Part shown: positions 15,780-25,738 of the stretch, piece by piece
How positions within the stretch are numbered: position 1 is the first letter of the stretch
Layout of the letters: each line of letters opens with the position of its first letter
Origin: an uncultured Chlorobiota bacterium
Lineage (GTDB): Bacteria; Bacteroidota; Ignavibacteria; UBA10030; UBA6906
Direction: 5' to 3'
DNA: 64,000 nucleotides
Assembly (NCBI GenBank): GCA_900696645.1
Contig: CAADGV010000021.1
Coordinates: 124,001-188,000 of the forward strand
Made by a program: the position numbers and the translations under genes
The notes under the pieces: model-generated
The model's input: only the letters and a program-made list of their open reading frames with translations
The model's database searches: none
What the model was told of the DNA's origin: nothing

Positions 15780-18700
15780 CTACTCGGTTTTTGCTGTCTT
15801 CCGCCTTGACTCAATCATGCTGTATATCAACGGCAGCGCAAACATTGTCAACAATGTTGACGTTATCAACCCCCCTATGACAACCGTTGCCAACGGTCGC
15901 TGCACTTCAGCACCAGTCCCATGAGAAAGTGCCATGGGAATGAAACCGAGGCTTGCAACGAGTGCGGTCATTAGCACGGGACGTAACCGGTCTGATGCGC
16001 CTTTGATGACTGCAAACATCAGCTCGTGACCTTCCTTCAGAAGTTGGTTGATGTGGGAGATCATCACCACGCCATTGAGGACTGCGACTCCAAACAGTGC
16101 GATGAATCCGATCGAAGCAGACACACTCAGGGGAAGGTCACGGATGAACAGGGCTACCACTCCTCCGCATAACGCAAAGGGGAGATTCAGCAAGATGAGA
16201 AGCGAGTGGCGCAAGTTTCCGAAGGTCGTAAACAACAGGACAAAGATGATGAAAATGGACAATGGGACAACAACCAGCAGGCGTTGTGTGGCACTCTCTT
16301 GATGCTCGAATTGACCGCCCCAGGTAATGTAGTACCCGGCAGGCAAGCTCACTGAGCGCTCAATACGCTGCTTTGCTTCTGCGACAAAAGTCCCGATGTC
16401 GGTTCCACGAACATTGCATTCGACGACTATCCTTCGCTGCCCGAACTCACGGCTCACCTGCACCGGCCCTTCCTCAGCAACGATGTGGGCGACTTGTTTC
16501 AAGGGTATTGTTCCACCGCTCGGCAAGCTGACAAGGGTATTCTCGATACCCTGGATGTCTCCTCGAACACTCTCAGGATAACGGACAAGCACCCCATATC
16601 TTGCCTGGCCTTCGATGACTTCTGTGGCAATCTTCCCGCCGATAGCGGTCTCAATGACACGCTGAACATCGGCGACATTCAGGGCGTAGCGTGCGATGGC
16701 GGCACGGTCAACATAGATGTTCAGATATGTTTGTCCTGCAACCTGCTCAGTCGATACATCGGCTGCTCCGGGAACGGTACGAACGATGTCGGCGATCTGA
16801 TCCGCCTTCTCTTTGAGGATTGTGAGATCGTCCCCGAAAAGCTTGATGGCAATATCAGACTTAACTCCGGTGACAAGCTCGTCAACACGCATGGCGATTG
16901 GCTGTGTGACATTGTAGTTCACGCCCGGAATGTGCTCCAGTTCTTTGACCATCTTATTCACAAGCTCTTCTTTGGTTTTCGCGGTCTTCCATTCCGATTT
17001 GGGTTTGAGGGTCACATAAATGTCGCTCAGGTTTACTCCCATGGGATCCGTGGCTATGTCTGGACGACCCAAACGACCTACCACGAATTCCACTTCCGGA
17101 AACTGCATAATGATCTGCTGGATCTTCTTCTCCATCTCAATGGATTCTGTCAGCGAGATGCTCGGCATGCGGATCGGCTGAATGAGAATGGAACCTTCAT
17201 CTAACTCGGGAATGAACTCTGTCCCGAGGCTCGGAACCAAAGCAAACGAGCCAACAAGAACCGCAAGGGCAATAGTGAATGTGATTGTTTTACGCCTGAC
17301 CGCTCTTTCGAGCAACGGCGTGTAAACCAAACGAATCCAGTGAATCAGCCTCGGTTCCTTGTGCGTTTTCTTTTCTCGCAACAGCAGACTGCTGACAACG
17401 GGAACGAATGTCAGCGTAAGTAACAGCGATCCTATCAATGCAAGCCCCACCGTCAACGCCATCGGCTTGAACATCTTTCCTTCGATGCCCTCCAGCGTTA
17501 GAATGGGGATGTACACCGCTATAATGATGAGAATGCCAAAGAGTATTGGGCGCCCCACTTCTTTTGCTGCGCTGGAGATCAATTGCAGTTTGGTCTCGTC
17601 GGCTTCCTTGTGTGTCAGTCTGCGAGTGAAGTTCTCCACCATCACCACAGAGCCGTCAACGATCATCCCAAAGTCAATTGCGCCAAGGCTCATCAGGTTG
17701 GCTGTCAATCCAAGCCATTCCATCCCGATAAATGCAAACAGCATCGAAAGCGGGATAGTTGATGCGACGATGAGAGCAGCCCGAATGTCGCCAAGGAAAA
17801 GAAGCAGTACGGCAATTACAAGAAGTCCGCCTTCAACGAGGTTCGTGCGAACGGTGGTGATGGTCTTTTGAACAAGATCAGTTTGATCGTAGTACGGATG
17901 GATCTTGACATGCGGAGGAAGAGACTTGTTGATCTCTTCGACTTTTGCCTTGACACGCTGAATGACCTTCTGACTGTTCTCCCCTCTGAGCATCATTACA
18001 ATGGCAGCACTCACCTCGCCACGACCCTGCATGACAACTGCTCCCTGCCGGTTTTCAGGTCCGATTGTCACCCGTGCAACGTTCCTGATGTATATAGGGG
18101 TGCCATGATCGTTCTTGACAACAATGTTCTCGAAGTCCTGCTCTTTGCTTGCAAGACCAATCCCCCGAATAATGTATTGCTCTGAGGCATGTTCGAGGTA
18201 GTTGCCGCCTGCGACGGAATTGCTTTTCTCCACAGCCTCAAACACCTCGTCGAGAGTAAGGTTGTAGCTCAACAGCTTGTTGGGATCCACGATGATATGA
18301 TACTGCTTCACAAGTCCGCCGAAGCTGTTCACTTCCGTTACGCCGGGCACTGTGCGCAGTTGTGGCTTGATGATCCAGTCCTGGATTGAGCGAAGTCCCA
18401 TGAGGTCAAGACTATCGCTTTCAAGGAAGTACTGGTAGATTTCTCCCATCCCCGAAGCGATTGGCCCCATCTCCGGTTCGGGAACCGTCGGAGGGAGAGA
18501 CTGCCTTGCTTTCTGGAGTCGTTCAAGAACAAGTTGCCGAGCGAAATAGATATCCACGCCATCTTCAAACACAACCGTTATCACGCTCAACCCATACTTG
18601 GAAATTGACCTGACTTCGGTGAGGCGAGGAAGGCCGTTCATTGCCACCTCGATGGGGAAGGTGACAAGCTTCTCCACCTCGACGGGGGAAAGCCCGTGTG

Positions 18701-18857
18701 CTTCGGCAATGATTTGCACTTGAACATTCGTCACATCGGGGAACGCATCAATGGGAATGTTGTTCAGCGAATACAACCCGAGAGCGGCAAGCAGGATTGT
18801 CATTGCAGCAACGAGCAAGCGCTGCTTGAGAGCAAAGTCTATTATTCGATCAATCAT
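15780..18857 (-). CDS. czcA: CzcA-type heavy-metal efflux RND pump
   Basis: 1,025 residues, full length for HME-RND pumps. It is the proton-driven inner-membrane trimer that expels divalent metal ions through CzcB and CzcC. In transmembrane helix 4, DFGMIVDGSVVMVEN gives Asp395, Asp401 and Glu408, the DFG-D-EN pattern of CzcA (Zn/Co/Cd) rather than CusA (Cu/Ag). The N-terminus has GLSPVEVEKLVTFPIE and the usual two large periplasmic loops. Start ATG at 18857 after GGAG. It lies 15 bases downstream of czcB. Confidence 0.95.
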   Translation of the reverse strand: MIDRIIDFALKQRLLVAAMTILLAALGLYSLNNIPIDAFPDVTNVQVQIIAEAHGLSPVEVEKLVTFPIEVAMNGLPRLTEVRSISKYGLSVITVVFEDGVDIYFARQLVLERLQKARQSLPPTVPEPEMGPIASGMGEIYQYFLESDSLDLMGLRSIQDWIIKPQLRTVPGVTEVNSFGGLVKQYHIIVDPNKLLSYNLTLDEVFEAVEKSNSVAGGNYLEHASEQYIIRGIGLASKEQDFENIVVKNDHGTPIYIRNVARVTIGPENRQGAVVMQGRGEVSAAIVMMLRGENSQKVIQRVKAKVEEINKSLPPHVKIHPYYDQTDLVQKTITTVRTNLVEGGLLVIAVLLLFLGDIRAALIVASTIPLSMLFAFIGMEWLGLTANLMSLGAIDFGMIVDGSVVMVENFTRRLTHKEADETKLQLISSAAKEVGRPILFGILIIIAVYIPILTLEGIEGKMFKPMALTVGLALIGSLLLTLTFVPVVSSLLLREKKTHKEPRLIHWIRLVYTPLLERAVRRKTITFTIALAVLVGSFALVPSLGTEFIPELDEGSILIQPIRMPSISLTESIEMEKKIQQIIMQFPEVEFVVGRLGRPDIATDPMGVNLSDIYVTLKPKSEWKTAKTKEELVNKMVKELEHIPGVNYNVTQPIAMRVDELVTGVKSDIAIKLFGDDLTILKEKADQIADIVRTVPGAADVSTEQVAGQTYLNIYVDRAAIARYALNVADVQRVIETAIGGKIATEVIEGQARYGVLVRYPESVRGDIQGIENTLVSLPSGGTIPLKQVAHIVAEEGPVQVSREFGQRRIVVECNVRGTDIGTFVAEAKQRIERSVSLPAGYYITWGGQFEHQESATQRLLVVVPLSIFIIFVLLFTTFGNLRHSLLILLNLPFALCGGVVALFIRDLPLSVSASIGFIALFGVAVLNGVVMISHINQLLKEGHELMFAVIKGASDRLRPVLMTALVASLGFIPMALSHGTGAEVQRPLATVVIGGLITSTLLTMFALPLIYSMIESRRKTAKTE

Positions 18858-18872
18858 TTGATTCTCCGACGA

Positions 18873-19991
18873 CTAATGTTCTTCACCAAACGTTTCCTTG
18901 GCAAGCTCCGACTTGAGGAAGAAGCCGCCTTTGACAACAATTCTCTCTCCCACAAGCAAGCCGTCAAGAACCTCGGCAAACTCTCTTGTCTCAACTCCGG
19001 TGCGAACATCCCGGCGTTCAAATGTTGTATCATTCAGAGCGATGAAGACAAAATGCTTCTCGGTTTCTCCGAGAAGTGCGCTTGCCGGAATCTTGATCGT
19101 CTCTTTCCCGAATTGGGTCTGGACGTTTACCGTGCAGAACATCTCCGGCTTGAGTCTCCCGCGCTTGTTTGGAACGTCGACTCGTGCCTTTACGGTTCGG
19201 GTTCTCTCGTCCAGCACATTGTAGATTGTTGAGATCGACCCCGGGAAGGAATCGGGATATGCAGCGACGATCACAAATGCTTTCATTCCTGCACGCACAA
19301 GGGGGAGGTCCTTCTCATAGAGGTCGGCAAGTACCCACAGTGTCGAAAGGTCTGCAAGCTCAAAAAGCTCAGTGCCAACTTGCACATAGGCGCCACGACG
19401 AACATTGCTCTTGATGATGGTTCCTGCGAAGGGTGCTCGAATGTGAAGATGTGATTGAGGAACCCGGTTGACTTCCAGGTCATCCACCTCTGCATCGCTC
19501 AAACCGATGACGATAAGTTTTTGCTTTGCTGACTCGTAGATTGCCCTTGCCGCCACGCTGTCATCACTCGCTTTGGACCGAGAACGTTTCCAACGCTCGG
19601 ATGCCTGCAGGAATTCGTTCTGCAATGACAGGAATTCCTGGCTGAACAGTTCGAGAAGAACTGCGTCCTTGCCAGCGTAGTCATTGGTGAAGGCAGAGAC
19701 ATTTTCTATTCTTCCGCTGACACGGGCGGTGATTTGAGCAAGGTGACGCTCGTCGAAGCTGACATTGCCGGGCAGTGAAAGTGGAACAGCGACGGACTTT
19801 CTTTGAACAGACTCGACTTTTATCCCGGCATGGAAAACCTTGTGCCTGTCGAGATGAACAACTGTTCCCGCAGCTTCCTCCTTCATGTGTTCATTGTGGT
19901 CTTCGTCTGACTCTTTGGCTTGTTGCCGACAACCCGAAAGGGTAATGACTGCAGCAAGCGTAATGGCAAGTGCGTATGTCGTGTATGTCAT
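18873..19991 (-). CDS. czcB: CzcB-type efflux RND periplasmic adaptor, lipoprotein
   Basis: About 372 residues. The ATG at 19991 follows CAGGAG; an in-frame TTG at 19997 is less likely. The signal ends ITLSGC, so the protein is lipid-anchored, and the first mature residues are His/Glu/Asp-rich (ESDEDHNEHMKEE), fitting metal capture. The membrane-fusion fold follows: lipoyl halves at VSGRIENV and APFAGTIIKSNVRRGAYV, a coiled hairpin between, then the beta-barrel (KPEMFCTVNVQ). It links CzcA to CzcC in the periplasm. Confidence 0.93.
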   Translation of the reverse strand: MTYTTYALAITLAAVITLSGCRQQAKESDEDHNEHMKEEAAGTVVHLDRHKVFHAGIKVESVQRKSVAVPLSLPGNVSFDERHLAQITARVSGRIENVSAFTNDYAGKDAVLLELFSQEFLSLQNEFLQASERWKRSRSKASDDSVAARAIYESAKQKLIVIGLSDAEVDDLEVNRVPQSHLHIRAPFAGTIIKSNVRRGAYVQVGTELFELADLSTLWVLADLYEKDLPLVRAGMKAFVIVAAYPDSFPGSISTIYNVLDERTRTVKARVDVPNKRGRLKPEMFCTVNVQTQFGKETIKIPASALLGETEKHFVFIALNDTTFERRDVRTGVETREFAEVLDGLLVGERIVVKGGFFLKSELAKETFGEEH

Positions 19992-19993
19992 GC

Positions 19994-21250
19994 TCAATCT
20001 CCTGAAGAAAACAAAGTGTCAAAGGGCAATTCACCGGACGCTTCCAATGCGGCAAGTGCTGCGGCGTGGTTGTACATCGCTCGAAGATGTTCGACTTGCG
20101 TTGCCTGATACGTGCGATAGATATCAAGCAAGTTGAGAATGTCTAGCTGGCTGTTCTGATACTGATTGATGGCGCTGGAGAGAATGTCGTCAGCATCCGC
20201 AAGAAGCGACGTATCGAAGGTGATCAATTGAGATTGCGTGGTTTTGACCGCCTCGATTGCGTTGCGAATGCTTGCCTGCACCTGCAACGCTACGGCGTTC
20301 TGGTTCAATCTCGCAGCATCCCCGAGCACACGAGCTTCTTGAACTTGCCCGGCAGGTTCCTGCCAGAACCAGAGAGGGAGAGTCGCCTTTAATTCGATCC
20401 CCCACAATGGAGCAACACTTCCACGGCGCTGATGTGCAAGACCAAGCTGGAAGTCCGGTAAGTATGTTGTCCTTGCCAGAGAGAGTATTTGGTCTTGGCG
20501 TTGGATACCAAGCTCTGCAATTCGCATTGTGGAGCTACGCTCACTGAGTGAAGCGGCGACCGAGTCGAGGTTCAAATGCAAAGGCAGCGTAGGGAAGTCA
20601 TCGATGAGCACGATTGGCTGTTCAGCATCTCTGCCTAAGAGGAGATTGAGTTCATGCTTGTGTCGCTGCTGCTCTCGTTGCGCTTCGATGATATCATTCG
20701 TCAACCGTGCATGTTCGACTTTGGCTCGAAGGATTTCAAGGTACGAACTCGTCCCGGCCTGGTACTTTGCATTGAGCTGTTCCTGGAGGTCTCGGAAAAG
20801 AATGATCTGCCGGTCCAGATTCTTGACAACCCTTTGACTTAGGAGCAATCGGAAGTATGTCTGTTTTACCTCAGCGGCAATGAGAACAACTGCCCTGCCA
20901 TAGCGAAGACGTGCAACTTGCACCTCGGTTGAGGCGACGTCAATCCTTGCGCTCCTCTTGGTTGGGAACTCAATTGGTTGGGTGATGCTGATGTCTCTTT
21001 CGTTGGCCTCGTTCGGTTTGAGAATAGATTGACTTTCGTTCCAGGCAACGCCAAGTTCAGGATTTGGAATTCGTCCCGCCTGCAAGATGCGGGCGTCCGC
21101 AACTTCCTGAAACTTGCCGGCTTTGAGAACCGTTGGATTGTTCTGTAGTGCCACGATGATGGCATCAGAGAGGGAGAGTCGATCCTGGGTTTGTGCCCGT
21201 GCGGACATTGTGCCCATGAGCAAAAGCAATCCCGCCCGAATGAAATACAT
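19994..21250 (-). CDS. czcC: CzcC-type outer-membrane efflux channel (TolC family)
   Basis: About 418 residues from the ATG at 21250 (a TTG two codons earlier is possible). Signal peptide MYFIRAGLLLLMGTMSARAQ, then the duplicated OEP coiled-coil repeat: LSDAIIVALQNNPTVLKAG in the first half and DQILSLARTTYLPDFQLGL in the second. It forms the trimeric exit duct of the metal efflux pump. Its stop overlaps the beginning of czcB. First of the three efflux genes, it is preceded by the small Cys-rich protein. Confidence 0.92.
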   Translation of the reverse strand: MYFIRAGLLLLMGTMSARAQTQDRLSLSDAIIVALQNNPTVLKAGKFQEVADARILQAGRIPNPELGVAWNESQSILKPNEANERDISITQPIEFPTKRSARIDVASTEVQVARLRYGRAVVLIAAEVKQTYFRLLLSQRVVKNLDRQIILFRDLQEQLNAKYQAGTSSYLEILRAKVEHARLTNDIIEAQREQQRHKHELNLLLGRDAEQPIVLIDDFPTLPLHLNLDSVAASLSERSSTMRIAELGIQRQDQILSLARTTYLPDFQLGLAHQRRGSVAPLWGIELKATLPLWFWQEPAGQVQEARVLGDAARLNQNAVALQVQASIRNAIEAVKTTQSQLITFDTSLLADADDILSSAINQYQNSQLDILNLLDIYRTYQATQVEHLRAMYNHAAALAALEASGELPFDTLFSSGD

Positions 21251-21349
21251 TCTCAAGGCGAACCTCGCTGCAAAGTGATAATTAGTTGAATAACTGAGAT
21301 TATGGAGTTGGTCGTCGTATGCGACTGAGCAACTCCCGTAGGAATCTGC

Positions 21350-21676
21350 TTACGCAGTTATGGGAGGGCGAAACACCGACTTCTTTGGCGGTGAAGGAAC
21401 CGTGAAAGAGAAAGAGGCGAAAGGCGGTTCAGCAGCCTGCGCGTAGCTGGGGGTGGCCGTTCTATGCACGACCGCAGGAACGTGACAGACACAAGAGCAA
21501 GCAGAAGAGCCCATAGTAGATGGAGACTTTGTTGAGGAATCATGATTCCCCGACAGTGAACACACTAACGAGCTGCAACTATTCTCTGTTGTCCCATTCA
21601 GACAATCGGTATCGCCACACCAAACGATTGAGGCTGTAAAGCAAAAAAAGATAAGTATTTGGCTGAAAGTCATCAT
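21350..21676 (-). CDS. Small secreted Cys-rich protein heading the czc operon
   Basis: 108 residues starting at the first of two ATGs (21676, 21673). A signal-like N-terminus (MMTFSQILIFFCFTASIVWC) precedes a Cys-rich part with CGDTDC, SCSSLVCS and CSCVCHVP, then a Ser/Pro tail ending VFRPPITA. Comparable 90-120-residue proteins sit at the head of metal operons in Bacteroidota; their role (periplasmic metal sensor or chaperone) is unproven. It is 99 bases upstream of czcC. There is no ribosome binding site, and the predicted transcription start lies about five bases before the ATG. Confidence 0.6.
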   Translation of the reverse strand: MMTFSQILIFFCFTASIVWCGDTDCLNGTTENSCSSLVCSLSGNHDSSTKSPSTMGSSACSCVCHVPAVVHRTATPSYAQAAEPPFASFSFTVPSPPKKSVFRPPITA

Positions 21677-21687
21677 AAGACTAAAGG

Positions 21688-21716
21688 AATATATCTAATC
21701 GGCATCGCAATTCCAA
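21688..21716 (-). promoter_or_regulatory. Sigma-70-type promoter, nearly leaderless, for the czc operon
   Basis: Minus strand TTGGAA (21716-21711), 17-base spacer, TATATT (21693-21688); expected start near 21681, five bases from the ATG at 21676. It has the same layout as the promoter at 15583-15611. The rest of the 271-base divergent gap to the oligopeptidase holds nothing else I can support. Confidence 0.5.
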
Positions 21717-21947
21717 AAAACTGAGAGAGACGGTCTGAAACCGCAAATAACGCTAACTGTTGAAACGGCGAAGACATGCAACGTAATGATGAATGCCATG
21801 ACTCTCATGAATTTAACATTCGAAGAGATGTCATGAAATGAAACTGATGATATTCTTTCCTACCATCATTCACAAAAAATCACGTCATTACTGTAGCTCC
21901 CTTTCAGGAGCCCCGTCTTTCCCGACTTGTCTCAAGAGGAGAATGTA

Positions 21948-24071
21948 ATGTTCGTTCCGCGTGTGCGGGTTATTCTGTTGTGCCTCTCTATGCTCTCGGA
22001 CGTTTATGCGACTGGAAATGACATGAATGCCACGCAACCCCCGATGGCGGAAATCAAACCGCATGTGTTGGAGAAACACGGCCATATCCGCACCGACAAT
22101 TACTACTGGCTGCGCGAGCGTGACAATCCGCAGGTTCTTGAATATCTCAACGCTGAAAACCGCTACACCGATGCCGTGATGGCTCCGGTGAAGCAATTTG
22201 AGCAGAAGCTGTTCGATGAAATGAAGGCACGCATCAAGCAGACCGACCTTTCTGTTCCATACAAACTGGATGACTACTTCTACTACACTAAATACGAGAG
22301 CGGTAAAGAATACCCCATCTACTGCCGGAAACGGGGCTCACTTGATGCGCTGGAAGAAGTGATGCTCGATGGAAACGAGATGGCGAAAGGCCACGGCTTC
22401 TTCAACATAGGAAGTACGGCAGTCAGTTTTCAGCAGGATATCGTTGCTTTCACTGTTGACACTGTTGGACGCCGCTTCTATACAATCCGTTTCAAGGATC
22501 TCAGATCCGGTGAAATCATGCCGGACGAGATACGCTCATCTACCGCAAATATCGCATGGGCAAACGACAACACAACTCTTTTTTATACGAAGCAGGATCC
22601 GGCCACCCTGCGGGCCCATAGAGTGTACCGTCATACGTTAGGTACAGACGCATCGAAGGACACTCTCGTTTATGAGGAAGAGGATAGCACGTTCAGTTGC
22701 AGCGTCTTCCGGACGAAATCCAAACAATACATAATGATTGCTTCACGGCAGACCCTCAGTACGGAGTATCGCTACTGTGATGCCAACACGCCGGACGGCC
22801 AGTTCAGAATCATTATGTCCAGAATGGATAATCACGAGTACTCCGTTGAACATTTCGAGAGCAACTTTTACATCCGGACGAATTACAAGGCAAAGAATTT
22901 CCGTCTGATGCGAACACCGGTATTGGACACGCGCATGCTTTCCTGGAGAGATGTGATTGTTCACAGGCGAGGTACGCTGCTGGAAGGATTCGCGATCTTC
23001 AAGGACTTTCTTGTTGTTACAGAGCGAAAGAACGGTCTGCGCCAGATACGCGTTCTTCCCTGGAGCGGCGGCGAGCATTACATCCAGTTCGACGAGAGTG
23101 TCTACGCTGTAGGTGTCGGAATCAACCCGGATTTTGACACACATCTGCTTCGCTACAATTACCAATCATTGATCACTCCCAACTCCGTTGTTGAGTATGA
23201 CATGGCGAGGCGGACGAGGACGGTGTTGAAGCAGGATGAAGTGTTGGGGGGCTACAATCCCGACAGGTACCAAACGGAGCGTGTGTTTGCAAAAGCGCCT
23301 GACGGACTCCTTGTCCCGATCTCGCTTGTCTATAAAAAGGGGATGAGAAGAAACGCAGACAATCCGTTGGTGCTGTATGGCTACGGCTCGTACGGCATAA
23401 GCACGGACGCGACGTTCGCATCCAACCGGTTGAGTCTGCTCGACCGCGGGTTCATCTATGCTATCGCGCATGTTCGCGGGGGGCAGGAGCTTGGGCGCGA
23501 GTGGTATGAAGACGGAAAGATGCTGAAGAAAAAGAACACCTTCACCGACTTCATTGCGTGTGCCGAATTTCTCATTCAAGAACGGTATACAACTCCCCGG
23601 AAACTCTTTGCACAGGGAGGAAGTGCCGGCGGCCTGTTGATGGGCGCGGTGATGAATATGGCGCCCAACTTCTTCAAGGGGATTGTAGCAACCGTTCCCT
23701 TTGTTGATGTCGTCACGACGATGCTTGACGAGACGATTCCGCTGACAACATCGGAGTATGACGAATGGGGAAATCCGAACGAAAAAGAACACTACGACTA
23801 CATGCTTTCATATTCCCCCTATGATAACGTTGAGGCAAAGAACTATCCCAACCTGTTGGTGATGACGGGGTTGCATGACTCGCAGGTACAATACTGGGAG
23901 CCGGCCAAATGGGTTGCAAAACTCCGTGCTCTGAAAACCGACAACAATCTGCTTCTCCTCAAGACAAACATGGAAGCCGGACACGGCGGCTCCTCCGGCA
24001 GGTTTCGCAGGCTCCGCGAAACTGCGCTGCAATACGCGTTCATATTGCATCTCGTCGGGATAACAAGATAG
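21948..24071 (+). CDS. Prolyl oligopeptidase family protease (oligopeptidase B-like, S9A)
   Basis: 707 residues from the ATG at 21948, which follows AGAGGAGA; the longer reading from 21927 lacks this. A signal-like segment (VRVILLCLSMLSDVYA) suggests export, unusual for oligopeptidase B. The N-terminal beta-propeller holds DNYYWLRERDNP and ANDNTTLFYTKQD. The hydrolase domain has YGYGSYG, GGSAGG with Ser559, Asp644 (GLHDSQVQYWEP) and His679 (AGHGG), the full triad. It cleaves short peptides, probably in the periplasm, after basic or prolyl residues. The next gene starts one base after its stop. Confidence 0.93.
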   Translation: MFVPRVRVILLCLSMLSDVYATGNDMNATQPPMAEIKPHVLEKHGHIRTDNYYWLRERDNPQVLEYLNAENRYTDAVMAPVKQFEQKLFDEMKARIKQTDLSVPYKLDDYFYYTKYESGKEYPIYCRKRGSLDALEEVMLDGNEMAKGHGFFNIGSTAVSFQQDIVAFTVDTVGRRFYTIRFKDLRSGEIMPDEIRSSTANIAWANDNTTLFYTKQDPATLRAHRVYRHTLGTDASKDTLVYEEEDSTFSCSVFRTKSKQYIMIASRQTLSTEYRYCDANTPDGQFRIIMSRMDNHEYSVEHFESNFYIRTNYKAKNFRLMRTPVLDTRMLSWRDVIVHRRGTLLEGFAIFKDFLVVTERKNGLRQIRVLPWSGGEHYIQFDESVYAVGVGINPDFDTHLLRYNYQSLITPNSVVEYDMARRTRTVLKQDEVLGGYNPDRYQTERVFAKAPDGLLVPISLVYKKGMRRNADNPLVLYGYGSYGISTDATFASNRLSLLDRGFIYAIAHVRGGQELGREWYEDGKMLKKKNTFTDFIACAEFLIQERYTTPRKLFAQGGSAGGLLMGAVMNMAPNFFKGIVATVPFVDVVTTMLDETIPLTTSEYDEWGNPNEKEHYDYMLSYSPYDNVEAKNYPNLLVMTGLHDSQVQYWEPAKWVAKLRALKTDNNLLLLKTNMEAGHGGSSGRFRRLRETALQYAFILHLVGITR

Positions 24072-24072
24072 C

Positions 24073-24537
24073 ATGAACCGATCCCAACATCAGAATCCCG
24101 CCGGATTCAAACCCTTGCCGCTATTCACAAAAATCCTGCTTGTCACGGCGGGAACGATATCGCTCGGCGTCGGCATCGTCGGGGCGTTTCTTCCTGTGCT
24201 GCCGACAACGCCGTTTGTGCTGCTTGCCGCAATCTGCTACGTTCGCAGTTCGCAACGTTTGTACGAGCGCCTGATGCAAAGCCGGTTTGCAAGCAAGCAT
24301 GTCCACAACGTGCTGGCCGGGAAGGGCATTCCGCTCTCGGTCAAAGTCATTTCACTTTCTATCTCTGCAGTCATGATCGGGTATGTGAGCATCTTCGTGA
24401 CGGAACATTTCGTCGTTCGCATGTTGCTCGGCCTGCTGTATCTCGTACAACTCGGGTTTATGTTGAAGATGAAGACCCTGAAGCATCATCAGGCAGAAGC
24501 CGATTTTCCTGAAGGCCGTTTGCTGGACGAGGCGTGA
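24073..24537 (+). CDS. DUF454 (YbaN-like) inner-membrane protein
   Basis: 154 residues. The DUF454 signature is clear: GIVGAFLPVLPTTPFVLLAA in the first helices, followed by CYVRSSQRLYERLMQS and SKHVHN. About four hydrophobic helices are present. The family has no established function. The ATG lies one base after the oligopeptidase stop, so both genes are one transcript; whether the two products act together is unknown. Confidence 0.88.
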   Translation: MNRSQHQNPAGFKPLPLFTKILLVTAGTISLGVGIVGAFLPVLPTTPFVLLAAICYVRSSQRLYERLMQSRFASKHVHNVLAGKGIPLSVKVISLSISAVMIGYVSIFVTEHFVVRMLLGLLYLVQLGFMLKMKTLKHHQAEADFPEGRLLDEA

Positions 24538-24625
24538 TTCGTTTTCTACCGGAAGATGTATGCGGAGAAGTCTGTCGATTTTCGTATCTTCTTGATGCTG
24601 TTCTCACAAACTGAAAGATACGATC

Positions 24626-25711
24626 ATGCAAATCGGAATTGTCGGACTTCCGTTTTCCGGAAAATCCACGCTCTTCCAAACCATCACGAAATCCCACTTT
24701 GATCCCGCGGCTCTTGGCAAGGCTGAAGCCCATCATGCCGTTGTGAAAGTGCCCGATGCCCGGCTGGATGAGTGTTCCCGAATCTTTTCCCCGAAACGGA
24801 CAGTCAACGCTACCATTGAATTTGTCGATGTTGTTGGATTGAAAAAAGGCGAAACGGGCTCGACGCAATTCACAACGAACTTTCTCTCCAACGTCAAGAC
24901 GAACGACGCGCTTGTTCAGGTTGTACGCCTCTTTGCGAATGATGCCGTACCGCATCCCGACGGAACGATTGACGCACAACGGGATATTGATTCCTTCGAA
25001 ACAGAGTTCATACTTTCGGATCTCGCCGTTGTGGAGAACCGGGTCGAGCGGCTGAAGAAGCAGGTGATGAAGTCGGGAGATGAGTTGGGCAAACGCGAAC
25101 TGCCAGTGTTGGAGAAATGCAAACACATTCTTGACTCGGCAACACCGCTGCGCGAACATGACTTCTCGAAAGAAGAACTTCAATTGCTGAAGACGTATCA
25201 GCTTCTCTCCATCAAACCGATGTTGATCGCCTTGAACCTTGATGAATCGCAGCGCGATCAGGCCGATTCTCTGCGCAAAAAGGTCGCCGAACTGAAGGAA
25301 GGGAAGCATACGAAAGTCGTTTCCTTCTTCGGCAAGATCGAAATGGAGATGTCGGAACTTGCGGATGAAGAAGCCTCTGTATTCATGCAGGAATACGGCA
25401 TCACCGAGTCTGCGCTTGACACACTGATTCGCGAGTCGTATGCAATGCTTGGCTTACAGTCATTCTTCACGGTTGGCGAAGACGAATGCCGTGCATGGAC
25501 GATACGACGCGGGATGACAGCGCAGGAGGCGGCGGGCGTTATTCATTCTGACTTCTTTGCAAAGTTCATCCGTGCCGAGGTCGTGCATTATGATGATTTC
25601 ATTGCCCACGGCGGTTCGTTTGCGAAAGCAAAAGAGGCAGGCGTGTGGAGACTTGAGGGAAAAGAGTACATTGTGAAAGACGGGGATATAATTTCGATTC
25701 GACACGGTTAA
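24626..25711 (+). CDS. ychF: Redox-responsive ATPase YchF (OLA1 family)
   Basis: 361 residues, typical YchF length. The P-loop is GLPFSGKST where most members have GLPNVGKST, and the G4 region IALNLDES departs from NKxD, consistent with ATP preference. DVVGLKKG supplies G3. The C-terminal TGS domain (FFTVGEDECRAWTIRRGMTA to YIVKDGDIISIRHG) is complete. It binds ribosomes and modulates stress and translation. The gene stands alone, with a terminator-like hairpin downstream. Confidence 0.95.
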   Translation: MQIGIVGLPFSGKSTLFQTITKSHFDPAALGKAEAHHAVVKVPDARLDECSRIFSPKRTVNATIEFVDVVGLKKGETGSTQFTTNFLSNVKTNDALVQVVRLFANDAVPHPDGTIDAQRDIDSFETEFILSDLAVVENRVERLKKQVMKSGDELGKRELPVLEKCKHILDSATPLREHDFSKEELQLLKTYQLLSIKPMLIALNLDESQRDQADSLRKKVAELKEGKHTKVVSFFGKIEMEMSELADEEASVFMQEYGITESALDTLIRESYAMLGLQSFFTVGEDECRAWTIRRGMTAQEAAGVIHSDFFAKFIRAEVVHYDDFIAHGGSFAKAKEAGVWRLEGKEYIVKDGDIISIRHG

Positions 25712-25738
25712 GCAGGGCGACGACATCCGTGTATGCAA

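Noticed and set aside
15776-15783. Third GTCCCTAC next to the czcA stop
   Set aside because: Only the octamer is shared with 38456-38463; it has no matching long stem, so it is not counted as a copy of the palindromic element.
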